Shown: positions 1 through 7,475 of the stretch, piece after piece | Numbering within the stretch: position 1 is the first letter of the stretch | Layout of the letters: every line of letters starts with the position of its first letter | The notes under the pieces: model-generated | Told to the model about the DNA's origin: nothing | Database searches by the model: none | What the model saw: the letters and a program-made list of their open reading frames with translations, nothing else | Translations under genes and position numbers: made by a program | Assembly: GCA_903842025.1 (NCBI GenBank) | Contig: CAIMKX010000031.1 | Span: 1 to 35,248 of the forward strand | Source of the DNA: an uncultured bacterium | GTDB lineage: Bacteria; Patescibacteriota; Minisyncoccia; Phycocordibacterales; PALSA-1337 | Length of the DNA: 35,248 nucleotides | Reading direction: 5' to 3'

Positions 1-120
1 AAGGCAAAATTCAAAATGAAATCACACTTGCTTCGGACATTTTACATTTTAAACTGTCATTTTTCATTTTGATATTTACATTTTACATTACACTGGATTC
101 CCGCTTTCGCGGGAATGACA
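1..120. repeat. Left arm of perfect 120-bp inverted repeat around rsmA
   Basis: Bases 1-120 are the exact reverse complement of 966-1085, with no mismatch in 120 positions. The arm holds low-complexity intergenic sequence rich in TTTTACATTTT-type words plus one REP-like palindrome (93-119). Pairing breaks at 121/965. It may extend left of the window, so the true length is unknown. The last ~20 codons of rsmA and its stop lie inside this arm. Confidence 0.95.
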
Positions 121-929
121 GAAGATTGATTTTGGTGAAAAGAATGACATTTACCTATCTTCAACCACTGATCTTTTGTCAGGTCCTCAGCCCGAATCTT
201 CGGATCGAGACCCAATTCTTGCCAAATACGTTTCAGATCGTCGTCTTTCATCACCGATTTCAGATTACTTATGAGAAATTTGCGTTTGTGAGCAAAGCCG
301 GCACGGACAATTTCAAAAAAACGGTCTATTTTGAGATTATTTTCAGCGAAAAAGGTGTTTTTGATGTTTTCTATGGCTAAAATGGCCGAATCGACAGTCG
401 GTGGCGGGGTAAAAGCTCCGGGTGGGACGGTGGCAATGATTTTTGGCGTTCCAAAAGCCTTGACGGATATGGAAAGGATACTTTCTTTGCCGTCTTTGGC
501 CACAATCCTGTTAGCGACTTCTTTTTGGACCAAAAGAATCATTTTATCGGGTCTGTATTCACATTCCAGGAATTTTTGCAGGATTGCTCCGGTAATGTAA
601 TACGGGATATTGGCGACAATCGAATATTGGCCTTTTGGGATAAAATCCGTTGAATCTTCCAAAATATCGCCATGAATAAGGGTGAAATCGCCAGCCGCGG
701 CCTGTTTGAAGAACTTTGTCCGTAATAATTCATGCGCCCGCTCGTCTTTTTCCACGGCAATGACTTTGGCGCCCGCATTCGATAGCGCTTCCGTCAGGAT
801 CCCCGTGCCAGGGCCAATTTCCAGGATAGTTTCTCCTTTTTTAATGTTGGCAGCATTAATTATCTGTTTCAAGACGTGCTTGGAATTGAGAAAATGTTGG
901 CCGAGTGATTTTTTTGGTGGTAAGTACAT
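57..929 (-). CDS. rsmA: 16S rRNA (adenine1518/1519-N6) dimethyltransferase RsmA/KsgA
   Basis: Dimethylates the two adjacent adenines in the 3'-terminal hairpin of 16S rRNA, a late step of small-subunit assembly, using S-adenosylmethionine. Visible: the family N-terminus KKSLGQHFL, the SAM-binding motif ILEIGPGTGIL, the acidic VEKDER strand, and the catalytic NIPYYITG motif. An in-frame ATG lies further upstream at 971, but 929 is preferred because family homology begins directly after MYLPP and 971 lies in the repeat arm. Oddity: the C-terminus runs into the inverted repeat, so about 20 residues beginning VIPAKAGIQ come from a REP-like palindrome rather than from the family. It follows pcrA on the same strand with a 224-nt repeat-filled gap, so independent expression is likely. 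The function is secure; the exact start is slightly less so. Confidence 0.96.
   Translation of the reverse strand: MYLPPKKSLGQHFLNSKHVLKQIINAANIKKGETILEIGPGTGILTEALSNAGAKVIAVEKDERAHELLRTKFFKQAAAGDFTLIHGDILEDSTDFIPKGQYSIVANIPYYITGAILQKFLECEYRPDKMILLVQKEVANRIVAKDGKESILSISVKAFGTPKIIATVPPGAFTPPPTVDSAILAIENIKNTFFAENNLKIDRFFEIVRAGFAHKRKFLISNLKSVMKDDDLKRIWQELGLDPKIRAEDLTKDQWLKIGKCHSFHQNQSSVIPAKAGIQCNVKCKYQNEK
93..119. repeat. REP-like palindrome copy 1
   Basis: 27-nt unit starting CTGGATTCCCGC and ending GCGGGAATGAC, with self-complementary CCCGC and GCGGG arms around TTTC. It lies within the left arm of the rsmA inverted repeat and encodes part of the RsmA tail. Confidence 0.85.
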
Positions 930-965
930 GTAAGTTATTTGGAATTTATCAAGAAATCTTTCGTT

Positions 966-1085
966 TGTCATTCCCGCGAAAGCGGGAATCCAGTGTAATG
1001 TAAAATGTAAATATCAAAATGAAAAATGACAGTTTAAAATGTAAAATGTCCGAAGCAAGTGTGATTTCATTTTGAATTTTGCCTT
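966..1085. repeat. Right arm of perfect 120-bp inverted repeat around rsmA
   Basis: Exact reverse complement of 1-120. It lies immediately upstream of the rsmA start (929), so any promoter for rsmA is in this arm, in 930-965, or further right. A related low-complexity stretch occurs at about 18735-18785, showing the arm belongs to a dispersed repeat family. Confidence 0.95.
967..993. repeat. REP-like palindrome copy 2
   Basis: Same 27-nt unit as copy 1 in the opposite orientation (GTCATTCCCGCG to GGGAATCCAG), within the right arm of the rsmA inverted repeat. Confidence 0.85.
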
Positions 1086-1123
1086 GTCATTTTGATTTTT
1101 GAATTTTCAATTAGTGTTCAACA

Positions 1124-1150
1124 CTGGATTCCCGCCTTCGCGGGAATGAC
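1124..1150. repeat. REP-like palindrome copy 3
   Basis: The unit has CCTTCG rather than CTTTCG at its centre. It lies just 3' of the pcrA stop codon (1154), where a hairpin could protect the pcrA transcript end or act as a weak terminator. Confidence 0.85.
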
Positions 1151-1153
1151 AAG

Positions 1154-3085
1154 CTAAAAATCAATAAAAAGCGCTTTGGCTCCGGTCGGTTTCTCTGGTA
1201 CTTGTTCTTCGATGAGCTCATTGCCGATATCATCTATGAATTCTGATGGTGTGTTGACTCTCTGTGCGCCGTAAATGGTTCGGATGATAGTATAACTCAA
1301 AAAGACTTTCTTTTTGGCCCGAGTCAGGGCGACATAGAATAGACGGCGTTCTTCTTCGGATTGACTGGCATTTTCTTCATCCATATGTTTGAAAGGAAAA
1401 AGATCTTGCTCGAGTCCGGCGATAAAGACGTAGTCGAATTCCAAACCTTTCGAAGCATGAACAGTCATAAGTTTCACCGCATCGATATTTTTTTGCAGAT
1501 CATCCTGATCTGTCGCCAAAGCCGCATTGGAAAGAAGAGTCTCGATCCCCTCTTCCGGCGGCAAATGATCGTATTGGGTGGCCACACTCACCAATTCCTG
1601 AATGTTCAATAATCTTTCTTCGGCATCGCTGTCACCCTCTTTGCGCAACATCTTCGAGATGCCGGTTTCTTCGATGACAAATTTTACTGTCTCTGAGGGT
1701 TTCTTTTCCTTAATTTCTTTGGCTATATCCCCAAGAAGCTTCCAAAATTCCGCAATTTTTATTTTCATGGCCGGCGGCAGCAAATCTTCTCTGTTGGAAG
1801 CAATCTTGGCGACCGTAACTTTGCCGATACCTCGAGCCGGCACGTTTATTATCCTATTGATGTCTCCCCAGCTATCCTTATTTAGAGCCGCTTTTATGTA
1901 GGAGAGGACGTCCTTGATCTCCTTCCTTTCAAAGAATCTGACGCCGACCAACTGGTAAGGTATGTTCTTTCTGATGAAGGATTCCTCTAGCACTCGTGAC
2001 TGGAAATTTGTCCTGTAGAGAACCGCAATATCTTGTGGAGCCGTTCCGGAATCGATCAGTAATCGGGCCGTATCGGCGATATTTCGTGCCTCATCAGTTT
2101 CTGTGTAAGAAACCATCAGGGATAATTTGTCTCCGCGGTCGTTGTCTGTATAAAGAGTCTTCTTTTTTCTCAAAAGATTTTTTTCAATGACAGCATTGGC
2201 CGCCGCAAGGATATTCTTTGTCGAGCGATAATTTTTCTCCAGGACAATTACGGTTGCCTCCGGATAATCTTTTTCAAAATTTATCATGTTCTCCATGGTC
2301 GCTCCGCGCCAACTGTAGATATTCTGATCGGCATCGCCGACAACGCAGATATTATGGTGCGATTCTGACAAATATTTCACAATCTTGTATTGGACGCGGT
2401 TGGTGTCCTGATATTCATCGACATGGATATATTTCCAAACATCGCTGTAATGCTTGCGGATCGGCTCATATTTTCCAAGAATTTGCGCGGTTTTTAACAG
2501 AAGATCGTCAAAGTCCAAAGCTTTTTCTTTCTGCAGGATCGCCTCGTATTTTTCCCAGACGTTTGCCGTCAATTCCTGCATATAATCTTTTGCCGAATCA
2601 AGATATGCCGCCTGGTTGATACCCTCGCCCTTGGCTCGGGAGATCAGGTTCAAAATAATACCGGGATCGAATTTCTTGGGATCGACCGAGCCTTGTTCCA
2701 TCGCTTCCTTCACCGCCCGTTTCGAGTCGCTTCTGTCAAAAATCGTGAAATGTCTCGTCAAACCCACGAGAGCCGCATTTTCCTTGATAATATGAACACC
2801 CAAAGCGTGGAAAGTGCTGACAAAAGGCTTTTCACTCATTGAAATGGGTAAATTCAAGTCTTTATCTTCCTTGAGCAGGATTTCAACCCTTTCTCGCATC
2901 TCTTTGGCCGCCTTATTGGTGAAAGTTATGGCCAGAATGGAATGCGGCGGCGTTCCTTTCTTGATTAAATTTAATATCCTATGGGTTATGACTCTGGTTT
3001 TCCCTGCCCCAGCTCCGGCCACGATCAAGACAGGACCTTCAGTCGCATCGATCGCCTCCTGCTGTTCTTTGTTCATCGAGTTCAT
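1154..3085 (-). CDS. pcrA: UvrD/PcrA-type superfamily 1 DNA helicase
   Basis: ATP-driven 3'-5' DNA helicase for repair and replication-restart. Visible in order: the Q-motif-like NKEQQEAI; Walker A GAGAGKT at residues 24-30; motif Ia ITFTNKAA; Walker B DEYQDTN at 223-229; motif III GDADQNIYSWRGA near 250-262; motif IV NYRST; motif V VHASKGLEFDYVF; and motif VI FYVALTRAKK. At 643 aa it is shorter than typical PcrA/UvrD (about 720), with a reduced C-terminal tail, as is common in small genomes. The start could be the first ATG (3085) or the fourth codon (3076). REP-like units lie on both sides (1124-1150 and 3184-3295). Whether it is the PcrA or UvrD orthologue cannot be decided by eye. Confidence 0.95.
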   Translation of the reverse strand: MNSMNKEQQEAIDATEGPVLIVAGAGAGKTRVITHRILNLIKKGTPPHSILAITFTNKAAKEMRERVEILLKEDKDLNLPISMSEKPFVSTFHALGVHIIKENAALVGLTRHFTIFDRSDSKRAVKEAMEQGSVDPKKFDPGIILNLISRAKGEGINQAAYLDSAKDYMQELTANVWEKYEAILQKEKALDFDDLLLKTAQILGKYEPIRKHYSDVWKYIHVDEYQDTNRVQYKIVKYLSESHHNICVVGDADQNIYSWRGATMENMINFEKDYPEATVIVLEKNYRSTKNILAAANAVIEKNLLRKKKTLYTDNDRGDKLSLMVSYTETDEARNIADTARLLIDSGTAPQDIAVLYRTNFQSRVLEESFIRKNIPYQLVGVRFFERKEIKDVLSYIKAALNKDSWGDINRIINVPARGIGKVTVAKIASNREDLLPPAMKIKIAEFWKLLGDIAKEIKEKKPSETVKFVIEETGISKMLRKEGDSDAEERLLNIQELVSVATQYDHLPPEEGIETLLSNAALATDQDDLQKNIDAVKLMTVHASKGLEFDYVFIAGLEQDLFPFKHMDEENASQSEEERRLFYVALTRAKKKVFLSYTIIRTIYGAQRVNTPSEFIDDIGNELIEEQVPEKPTGAKALFIDF

Positions 3086-3183
3086 TGAACCAGTCTACAT
3101 TAAGATTCGAGATTGAGGAATGATTTAGAGAAAGTGCAAAGTGAAAAATGCAAGTTTGTAGTGAATAAGAAAGCTCTGCGCTT

Positions 3184-3210
3184 GTCATTCCCGCGAAGGC
3201 GGGAATCCAG
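3184..3210. repeat. REP-like palindrome copy 4
   Basis: 27-nt unit, GTCATTCCCGCG to GGGAATCCAG orientation. It forms an inverted pair with copy 5. Confidence 0.85.
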
Positions 3211-3268
3211 GATGTTACCGAAACATTTGTTGTTACAAATTTAAATTGAGAATCCGATCTTAATAATC

Positions 3269-3295
3269 CTGGATTCCCGCCTTCGCGGGAATGAC
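3269..3295. repeat. REP-like palindrome copy 5
   Basis: 27-nt unit in the opposite orientation to copy 4. The pair can form one long stem over a 58-nt loop. Confidence 0.85.
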
Positions 3296-3401
3296 AAGCA
3301 AAAGAATACCCGCACAACTTTGCATTTTACACTTTGCACTGTAAACTTTTCATCACATTATTTGACAACTCAGCAATATTATCTGCTGTGTACATCTTCC
3401 A

Positions 3402-3429
3402 TTGACAATAAATCCTGGCTTGATACCCT
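3402..3429 (+). promoter_or_regulatory. Probable sigma70-type promoter for the M23 hydrolase
   Basis: TTGACA (3402-3407), a 16-nt spacer and TACCCT (3424-3429), 55 nt before the ATG at 3485. The -35 is perfect and the -10 is weak. Another TTGACA at 3362-3367 lacks a good -10. Confidence 0.45.
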
Positions 3430-3484
3430 AGTGGAGTCACCTGAAAATTCACTTTAAAATCGTGGCTTAGTTGAGCCATGGATT

Positions 3485-4585
3485 ATGTCATATAACTCTT
3501 ACACTGATCGTAAATATCGATATTCTTTTAATCCCATCCTAAGCGGGTTTATCTTTTGTTTTGTGTCGGCAATAACCGTATTTAGTTTTGTCGGGACCGC
3601 TCGGGCCGGTCTCATTTCTTTTATCTTTGGCGGTGAACAAGCTTCGGCCAAAATCAGTTCCCCAAAGAACGGTGGCAATCTTCAGACCGTTCCTGTTTTG
3701 GTTGCCGCGACAAATATCGACCCGAACCCTGACAAGCCAGTTGAGACGATTCCCGTCGTCGGCGGCGAGACCCTTGACGCCGATCTGGCCGGTTCGAACT
3801 TTATTTCTGACGCTTCAACAGAGATCAGCTCCTATGTCGTCCGTCCGGGTGACACCATAACCGGTGTGGCCAAAATGTTCAATGTCTCTATAAATACCGT
3901 TCTTTGGGCCAACGATTTGACCAGTAAGTCCATCCTCAAGGCCGGACAGACCTTGGTTATTTTGCCAGTTACCGGCATTGGTTACACGGTTCAAAAGAAC
4001 GATACTGTTTCAGGAATTGCCAAGAAATATAAGGCTGATGCTGAAGATATTTATGATTACAACGATCTGACCCCGTCATCTCCTTTGGCTGTCGGTCAAA
4101 AGTTGATTATTCCGGATGCTGAATTGCCAATGAACAGTTTCGCTAGTCAAAATCCAGTTCCCACCAATGGTGCTAAATGCATCTCAACATATGAGCGTTG
4201 GTTGGAAGGTTGGAATTGGCCGGCTTTCCCTGGATATTATATTAGGCCAATAGTCGGTGGTACTAAAAGTCAGTGTTTACATGGACACAATGCTGTTGAT
4301 TTTGCAGATTTAAGTGGTACGCCCATCCGTGCCTCTGCTGCTGGCAAAGTTATAATTGCTAAAATGAATGGTGGTTGGAATGGAGGTTACGGAAATTTCG
4401 TTGTTATTTTACACCAAAACGGCAAGAGTGGCACACAAACACTCTATGCTCATGCTTCACGTGTTCTTGTGTCTGCAGGACAAGATGTTGAACAGGGTCA
4501 AACGATTGCTCTTATGGGCTCAACTGGTCAATCGACTGGTTCCCATGTTCATTTTGAAATTCGTGGAGCTAAAAACCCTTTTTAA
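3485..4585 (+). CDS. LysM-LysM-M23 peptidoglycan endopeptidase
   Basis: Predicted cell-wall hydrolase that binds glycan by two LysM repeats and cuts peptide cross-links with a zinc M23 (lysostaphin-like) domain. Visible: an N-terminal hydrophobic export or anchor segment at about residues 17-40; LysM1 at 117-160 (YVVRPGDT); LysM2 at 167-210 (YTVQKNDT); and the M23 domain from about 266 to the end. Zinc or catalytic residues are H268 and D272 (HNAVDF), H323 (YAH), and H354 with H356 (HVHFE). All are present, so it should be active. By eye the 5' half is more GC-rich than the 3' half, which hints at a mosaic origin or different constraint. Its stop overlaps the convergent BRO-N gene by a few bases (4582-4585), leaving no room for a terminator between them. 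Confidence 0.93.
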   Translation: MSYNSYTDRKYRYSFNPILSGFIFCFVSAITVFSFVGTARAGLISFIFGGEQASAKISSPKNGGNLQTVPVLVAATNIDPNPDKPVETIPVVGGETLDADLAGSNFISDASTEISSYVVRPGDTITGVAKMFNVSINTVLWANDLTSKSILKAGQTLVILPVTGIGYTVQKNDTVSGIAKKYKADAEDIYDYNDLTPSSPLAVGQKLIIPDAELPMNSFASQNPVPTNGAKCISTYERWLEGWNWPAFPGYYIRPIVGGTKSQCLHGHNAVDFADLSGTPIRASAAGKVIIAKMNGGWNGGYGNFVVILHQNGKSGTQTLYAHASRVLVSAGQDVEQGQTIALMGSTGQSTGSHVHFEIRGAKNPF

Positions 4586-5394
4586 TTCGCGTTTCCCAAA
4601 AAATTTTCACCTGTAATGATGTTCTTCCCTGTCTTCGACTCTAACTCTTTCCGGGCATTTTTGGCAATTCGGCCGCCTTTCTTGGCGGGAATTTTGTTTT
4701 GAACCAAGCCTTTTGTTTCCATACTTTCCGCAATTTGGCGCGTTGAAAGCTCGGCAAGAGCCGTTAAAATCAGTTCTGCTTCGTTCATATGATCCCTAAG
4801 GTTTTGGGATTTGCCGAGAGTTTTAAGCTTTTTATGTTCCTGCACATTTATATCGGTCCATTCTTTGTGGATAATATTGGTCAGAATGGCATATTCTTCG
4901 CCTTCTTTCACATCATGATCTTTCCAGTAATCGGTTAACTTATTTCGGGTTTCTTGTCCCATCATTCTCTGTTGTATCCATTTTTCGCTTCGGCCATGCT
5001 TTTTCCACATTTCTCTGGCCCGATCAACCCCTTGTGCAGGGTCTTGAATTTCTGCAATACGCTCGGTACCTACCCTAGCAAGCCAGAGTTTAAGTGGTTC
5101 AATTTTTGGCGATGGAATTGATTGAATAAGCCTCAATAGTGTCTCAATGTTTGCCACATCGGTATAATAAAACTTTCCGTCCACAGATTGCATTTTCAGT
5201 TGGTCACAAAATGTGACCAACTGACTTCCCTCGATTTTTAGCCTATTTTTCAGTGTTGTCCAATAACTTTTCGCTTTTTTGAAGTCAGATTGTTCAATAA
5301 GTACACTAATAATATCGATTACTGAAAAATACCATTGTTCGTTATGCCAAGTTTTGCGAATTTTGTTTTGTTCAAATGGAATAATATCATTCAT
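4582..5394 (-). CDS. BRO-N / DinD-like antirepressor family protein
   Basis: A 270-aa protein resembling the prophage-antirepressor (BRO N-terminal) group often annotated as DinD-like. N-terminal residues about 1-110 form the BRO-N part (KTWHNEQWYFSVIDIISVL, then a YYTDVANIETLLRLIQSIPSP block). Residues about 120-270 are the family-typical charged helical tail with RSEKWIQQRMMGQETRNKLTDYW and KIPAKKGGRIAKNARKELE. Family knowledge: such proteins bind DNA and regulate mobile or SOS-linked genes, but the target is unknown here. The coding sequence contains a perfect inverted repeat (5197-5223) spanning codons 58-66. It lies 36 nt downstream of comM on the same strand and overlaps the convergent M23 gene. 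It could be a mobile remnant; the family call is fairly sure, the function is not. Confidence 0.78.
   Translation of the reverse strand: MNDIIPFEQNKIRKTWHNEQWYFSVIDIISVLIEQSDFKKAKSYWTTLKNRLKIEGSQLVTFCDQLKMQSVDGKFYYTDVANIETLLRLIQSIPSPKIEPLKLWLARVGTERIAEIQDPAQGVDRAREMWKKHGRSEKWIQQRMMGQETRNKLTDYWKDHDVKEGEEYAILTNIIHKEWTDINVQEHKKLKTLGKSQNLRDHMNEAELILTALAELSTRQIAESMETKGLVQNKIPAKKGGRIAKNARKELESKTGKNIITGENFLGNAN
5197..5223. promoter_or_regulatory. 27-nt palindrome with TCACA-N3-TGTGA core inside BRO-N gene
   Basis: Two 12-nt arms (CAGTTGGTCACA and its exact complement) around AAA. It covers exactly nine codons, Q58-L66 of the BRO-N protein. The core matches palindromes at 11295-11315 and 11635-11661 in and beside the ORF6N gene. 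It is operator-like in form; function is inferred. Confidence 0.6.
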
Positions 5395-5430
5395 AATATT
5401 GTTTATTAGTTAATAATGATGCAAACTCCC

Positions 5431-6963
5431 TCAAGAAGCAAACTTCTGCCTGTACTGCAAGGCCTCCAATATATGCTCTTTTTTAATGGTCTCTTCATTT
5501 CCCAGATCAGCTATTGTTCTCGCAACTTTGATTACCCGATGGAAAGCTCGGCCGGAAAGACTGAATTTCTTTGCCGATAAAGTCAGAATTGATCTTGCTT
5601 CGTCCTCCATGATGATCAATTTTTCAATATCCTGAGCGTTCATTTCAGAATTGAAGCTTTTGCCATGAATATTGTTGTCGGCAAATCTTCCAAGTTGAAT
5701 ATTGCGGGCGTCGACGACTCTTTGTCGGATTTGTTCTGAAGTTTCCGTCTCAATAGTTTTAGCCGCCAGTTGTTCATAGTCAATCTTGTTGACGTTCAGC
5801 CAAATGTCCAGACGGTCGATGATCGGCCCAGAAATCTTGCGCTGATAAGCTTCCAGCGCTCGGACTGTGCAGGTACAACCTTGATCATTACCCTTCCCGC
5901 AGGGACAAGGATTCATCGAGGCGATGAGAATACATTGGGCGGGGAATGTTACCGTGCCTCTGGCCCGGGAAATCGTGATGATCCGGTCTTCCATCGGTTG
6001 GCGCAAGGCCTCAATGACGCCGCGATCAAATTCCGGAAACTCATCCAGAAACAGGACACCTCGATGAGCCAGAGTGATTTCTCCGGGTTTAGGTATTGCA
6101 CCACCGCCAACAATCGATGGGTATGAGGCTGTATGATGGGGAGCACGAAACGGCGGATAAGATATAAGGCTGTTTTGAAGAACTTTGGCGGCGGAATAAA
6201 TGCCGGTAACTTCAAGGGATTGCTCATAGGAAAGAGGTGGTAAAATTGATGAAAATGATTGAGCCAGCATGGTTTTTCCCGTGCCTGGCGGACCGCACAT
6301 AATGACATTATGGGCTCCGGCGGCGGCAATCTCCAGGCCTCTTTTGGCGCTCTGGTTGCCGCGGACGGCTGACATATTTTGATAAGAGACAGGCGAAGCG
6401 GTTTCGACAGATGTCCTGGTTTTCAAGGGTTCAATCGGTCTAAGGCCGATGAGATGCTCCATGACTTCGGTCAATGATGAGACCGGATATATGCTGATAC
6501 CCTGAGCCAAGGATGATTCGTTGGAATTGTCTTTTGGGATAAAGACTTGAGTGAATCCATGGCCGGCGACCTGGCAAAGGATGGGCAGGATGCCGCTCAC
6601 GTGCCGAACATTTCCTTCAAGGGAAAGTTCACCGAGGAATATCTTGTTTTCCGAGTCGAAGTCTATCGAATCTGAGGCCAAGAGATAAGCCAAGGCCATG
6701 GCCAAGTCAAAAGACGGCCCTTCTTTTCGCAGATCGGCCGGGGCCAACGAGATGACGACCTTTTGATTTCTTTGCTTGGGGGATTCGTGGCCGGAGTTCT
6801 TGATGGCTGCCGCCACGCGATCTTTGGCTTCCTCGACAGCTCGGTCACCCAGGCCGACGACGGTAAAGGCGTTCAAACCTTTGGTTATGTCGACTTCGAT
6901 GGTTATCACCTCAGCTTGAAGGCCAGTTAGCTGGGCGCTATAGGTTTTTGCTGTGCGCATCAA
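5431..6963 (-). CDS. comM: ComM/YifB-type Mg-chelatase-like AAA+ ATPase
   Basis: ComM is a ring-forming helicase that promotes branch migration when transformed single-stranded DNA integrates into the chromosome. Visible: the N-terminal Lon-protease-like fold (VVGLGDRAVEEAKDRV, SLAPADLRKEG) up to about 170; a linker; Walker A GPPGTGKT at 224-231; Walker B GVLFLDEFPEF; the MNPCPCG insert; and the C-terminal Mg-chelatase lid (SGRAFHRVIKVARTIADL). Length 510 aa is normal. The start may be 6963 or the adjacent ATG at 6960. The stop is TGA, unusual in this window. It lies 37 nt upstream of the BRO-N gene. A 22-bp tandem repeat (6992-7057) lies immediately upstream. CPR genomes commonly keep comM with type IV pilus and competence genes, so it supports DNA uptake here by inference. 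Confidence 0.95.
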   Translation of the reverse strand: MMRTAKTYSAQLTGLQAEVITIEVDITKGLNAFTVVGLGDRAVEEAKDRVAAAIKNSGHESPKQRNQKVVISLAPADLRKEGPSFDLAMALAYLLASDSIDFDSENKIFLGELSLEGNVRHVSGILPILCQVAGHGFTQVFIPKDNSNESSLAQGISIYPVSSLTEVMEHLIGLRPIEPLKTRTSVETASPVSYQNMSAVRGNQSAKRGLEIAAAGAHNVIMCGPPGTGKTMLAQSFSSILPPLSYEQSLEVTGIYSAAKVLQNSLISYPPFRAPHHTASYPSIVGGGAIPKPGEITLAHRGVLFLDEFPEFDRGVIEALRQPMEDRIITISRARGTVTFPAQCILIASMNPCPCGKGNDQGCTCTVRALEAYQRKISGPIIDRLDIWLNVNKIDYEQLAAKTIETETSEQIRQRVVDARNIQLGRFADNNIHGKSFNSEMNAQDIEKLIIMEDEARSILTLSAKKFSLSGRAFHRVIKVARTIADLGNEETIKKEHILEALQYRQKFAS

Positions 6964-6991
6964 GCCATAATATCAGGTCGAGATAAAATCC

Positions 6992-7070
6992 TGATAAAAT
7001 CTTGTTCAAGAAATGATAAAATCTTGTTCAAGAACTGATAAAGTTTTGTTCAAGAAACGATAAAACTTCA
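6992..7070. repeat. 22-bp tandem repeat upstream of comM
   Basis: Three consecutive 22-nt units begin at 6992, 7014 and 7036, each starting TGATAAA and containing TTGTTCAAGAA. A degraded fourth begins at 7058. A partial unit precedes the first. There is no spacer, so it is not a CRISPR array. It lies about 30 nt upstream of the comM start, where it could affect transcription. Confidence 0.9.
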
Positions 7071-7076
7071 CTAAAC

Positions 7077-7098
7077 CTAGTCCCTAAAAACTAATCCC
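7077..7098. repeat. TAGTCCC-type repeat abutting the dksA-like stop
   Basis: A 22-nt stretch beginning CTAGTCCCTAAAAACTA, ending at the dksA-like stop codon. It differs by one base from the copy abutting the rpsO stop (about 12805-12826). Confidence 0.7.
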
Positions 7099-7466
7099 TA
7101 TGCCTTATGGTTGTGCTTAATGGAAATCTTGGAGGAAGGATTGGCTTCTAGCCGGTCTTTTTCGATTGGTTGGCCACAAATCTGGCAAATGCCATAGGTG
7201 CCTTTGGCTATGCGGTCCAGAGCGGCGTTGACTTCAGTCAGCTGTCCTTCCAATTGCTTGAGAATACCGCTATTACCCTCGTATTCCTCGAATTTATCGG
7301 CTACCTCATTTTCATCGGCGGAATCAACCTCGATATTCTTCGAGGTCGCTTCCCAACCTTCCTTCAGCGTTGGGTTCTTTTCGCCGACCTCCTGCAACTC
7401 CGACTCAAGTTCAGCCTTTTCGCTGGTGAGTTTGGCCTTATAATGTTCCAGGTCTTTTGTATTCAT
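7098..7466 (-). CDS. DksA/TraR-family protein with incomplete zinc finger
   Basis: A 122-aa member of the DksA/TraR family, whose better-studied members bind RNA polymerase through the secondary channel and tune initiation with ppGpp. Visible: an N-terminal coiled coil (about residues 3-75) rich in E, K and L; an acidic segment around 50-60 (EVDSADENEVADKFEEYEG); and the TYGICQICGQPIEKDRLEANP finger start. Only the first CxxC is present. Where the second Cys pair would be, the sequence reads SSKISIKHNHKA, so a metal site would need His ligands or be lost. It sits 9 nt downstream of the 481-aa membrane-protein gene, apparently in the pnp operon. The family is clear; regulatory function is inferred. 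Confidence 0.85.
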   Translation of the reverse strand: MNTKDLEHYKAKLTSEKAELESELQEVGEKNPTLKEGWEATSKNIEVDSADENEVADKFEEYEGNSGILKQLEGQLTEVNAALDRIAKGTYGICQICGQPIEKDRLEANPSSKISIKHNHKA

Positions 7467-7475
7467 GGGATGATT

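Larger units (their letters stand above)
3130..3345. repeat. Nested inverted repeat with REP pair inside
   Basis: The outer arms at about 3130-3160 and 3312-3345 are imperfect reverse complements containing GTGCAAAGTG and ATGCAA words. Inside is an inverted pair of REP-like units (3184-3210 and 3269-3295) around a 58-nt spacer. The outer arms share words with the xth-upstream hairpin at 14093-14204, so they are one dispersed family. No gene is seen in this stretch. Confidence 0.75.

Noticed and set aside
5431-5433. TGA read as glycine (code 25) at the end of comM
   Set aside because: ComM has its normal length at this TGA, and no conserved gene contains an internal TGA.
6992-7070. CRISPR-like repeat array
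   Set aside because: Units are directly adjacent with no spacers and no cas genes are present; it is a plain tandem repeat.
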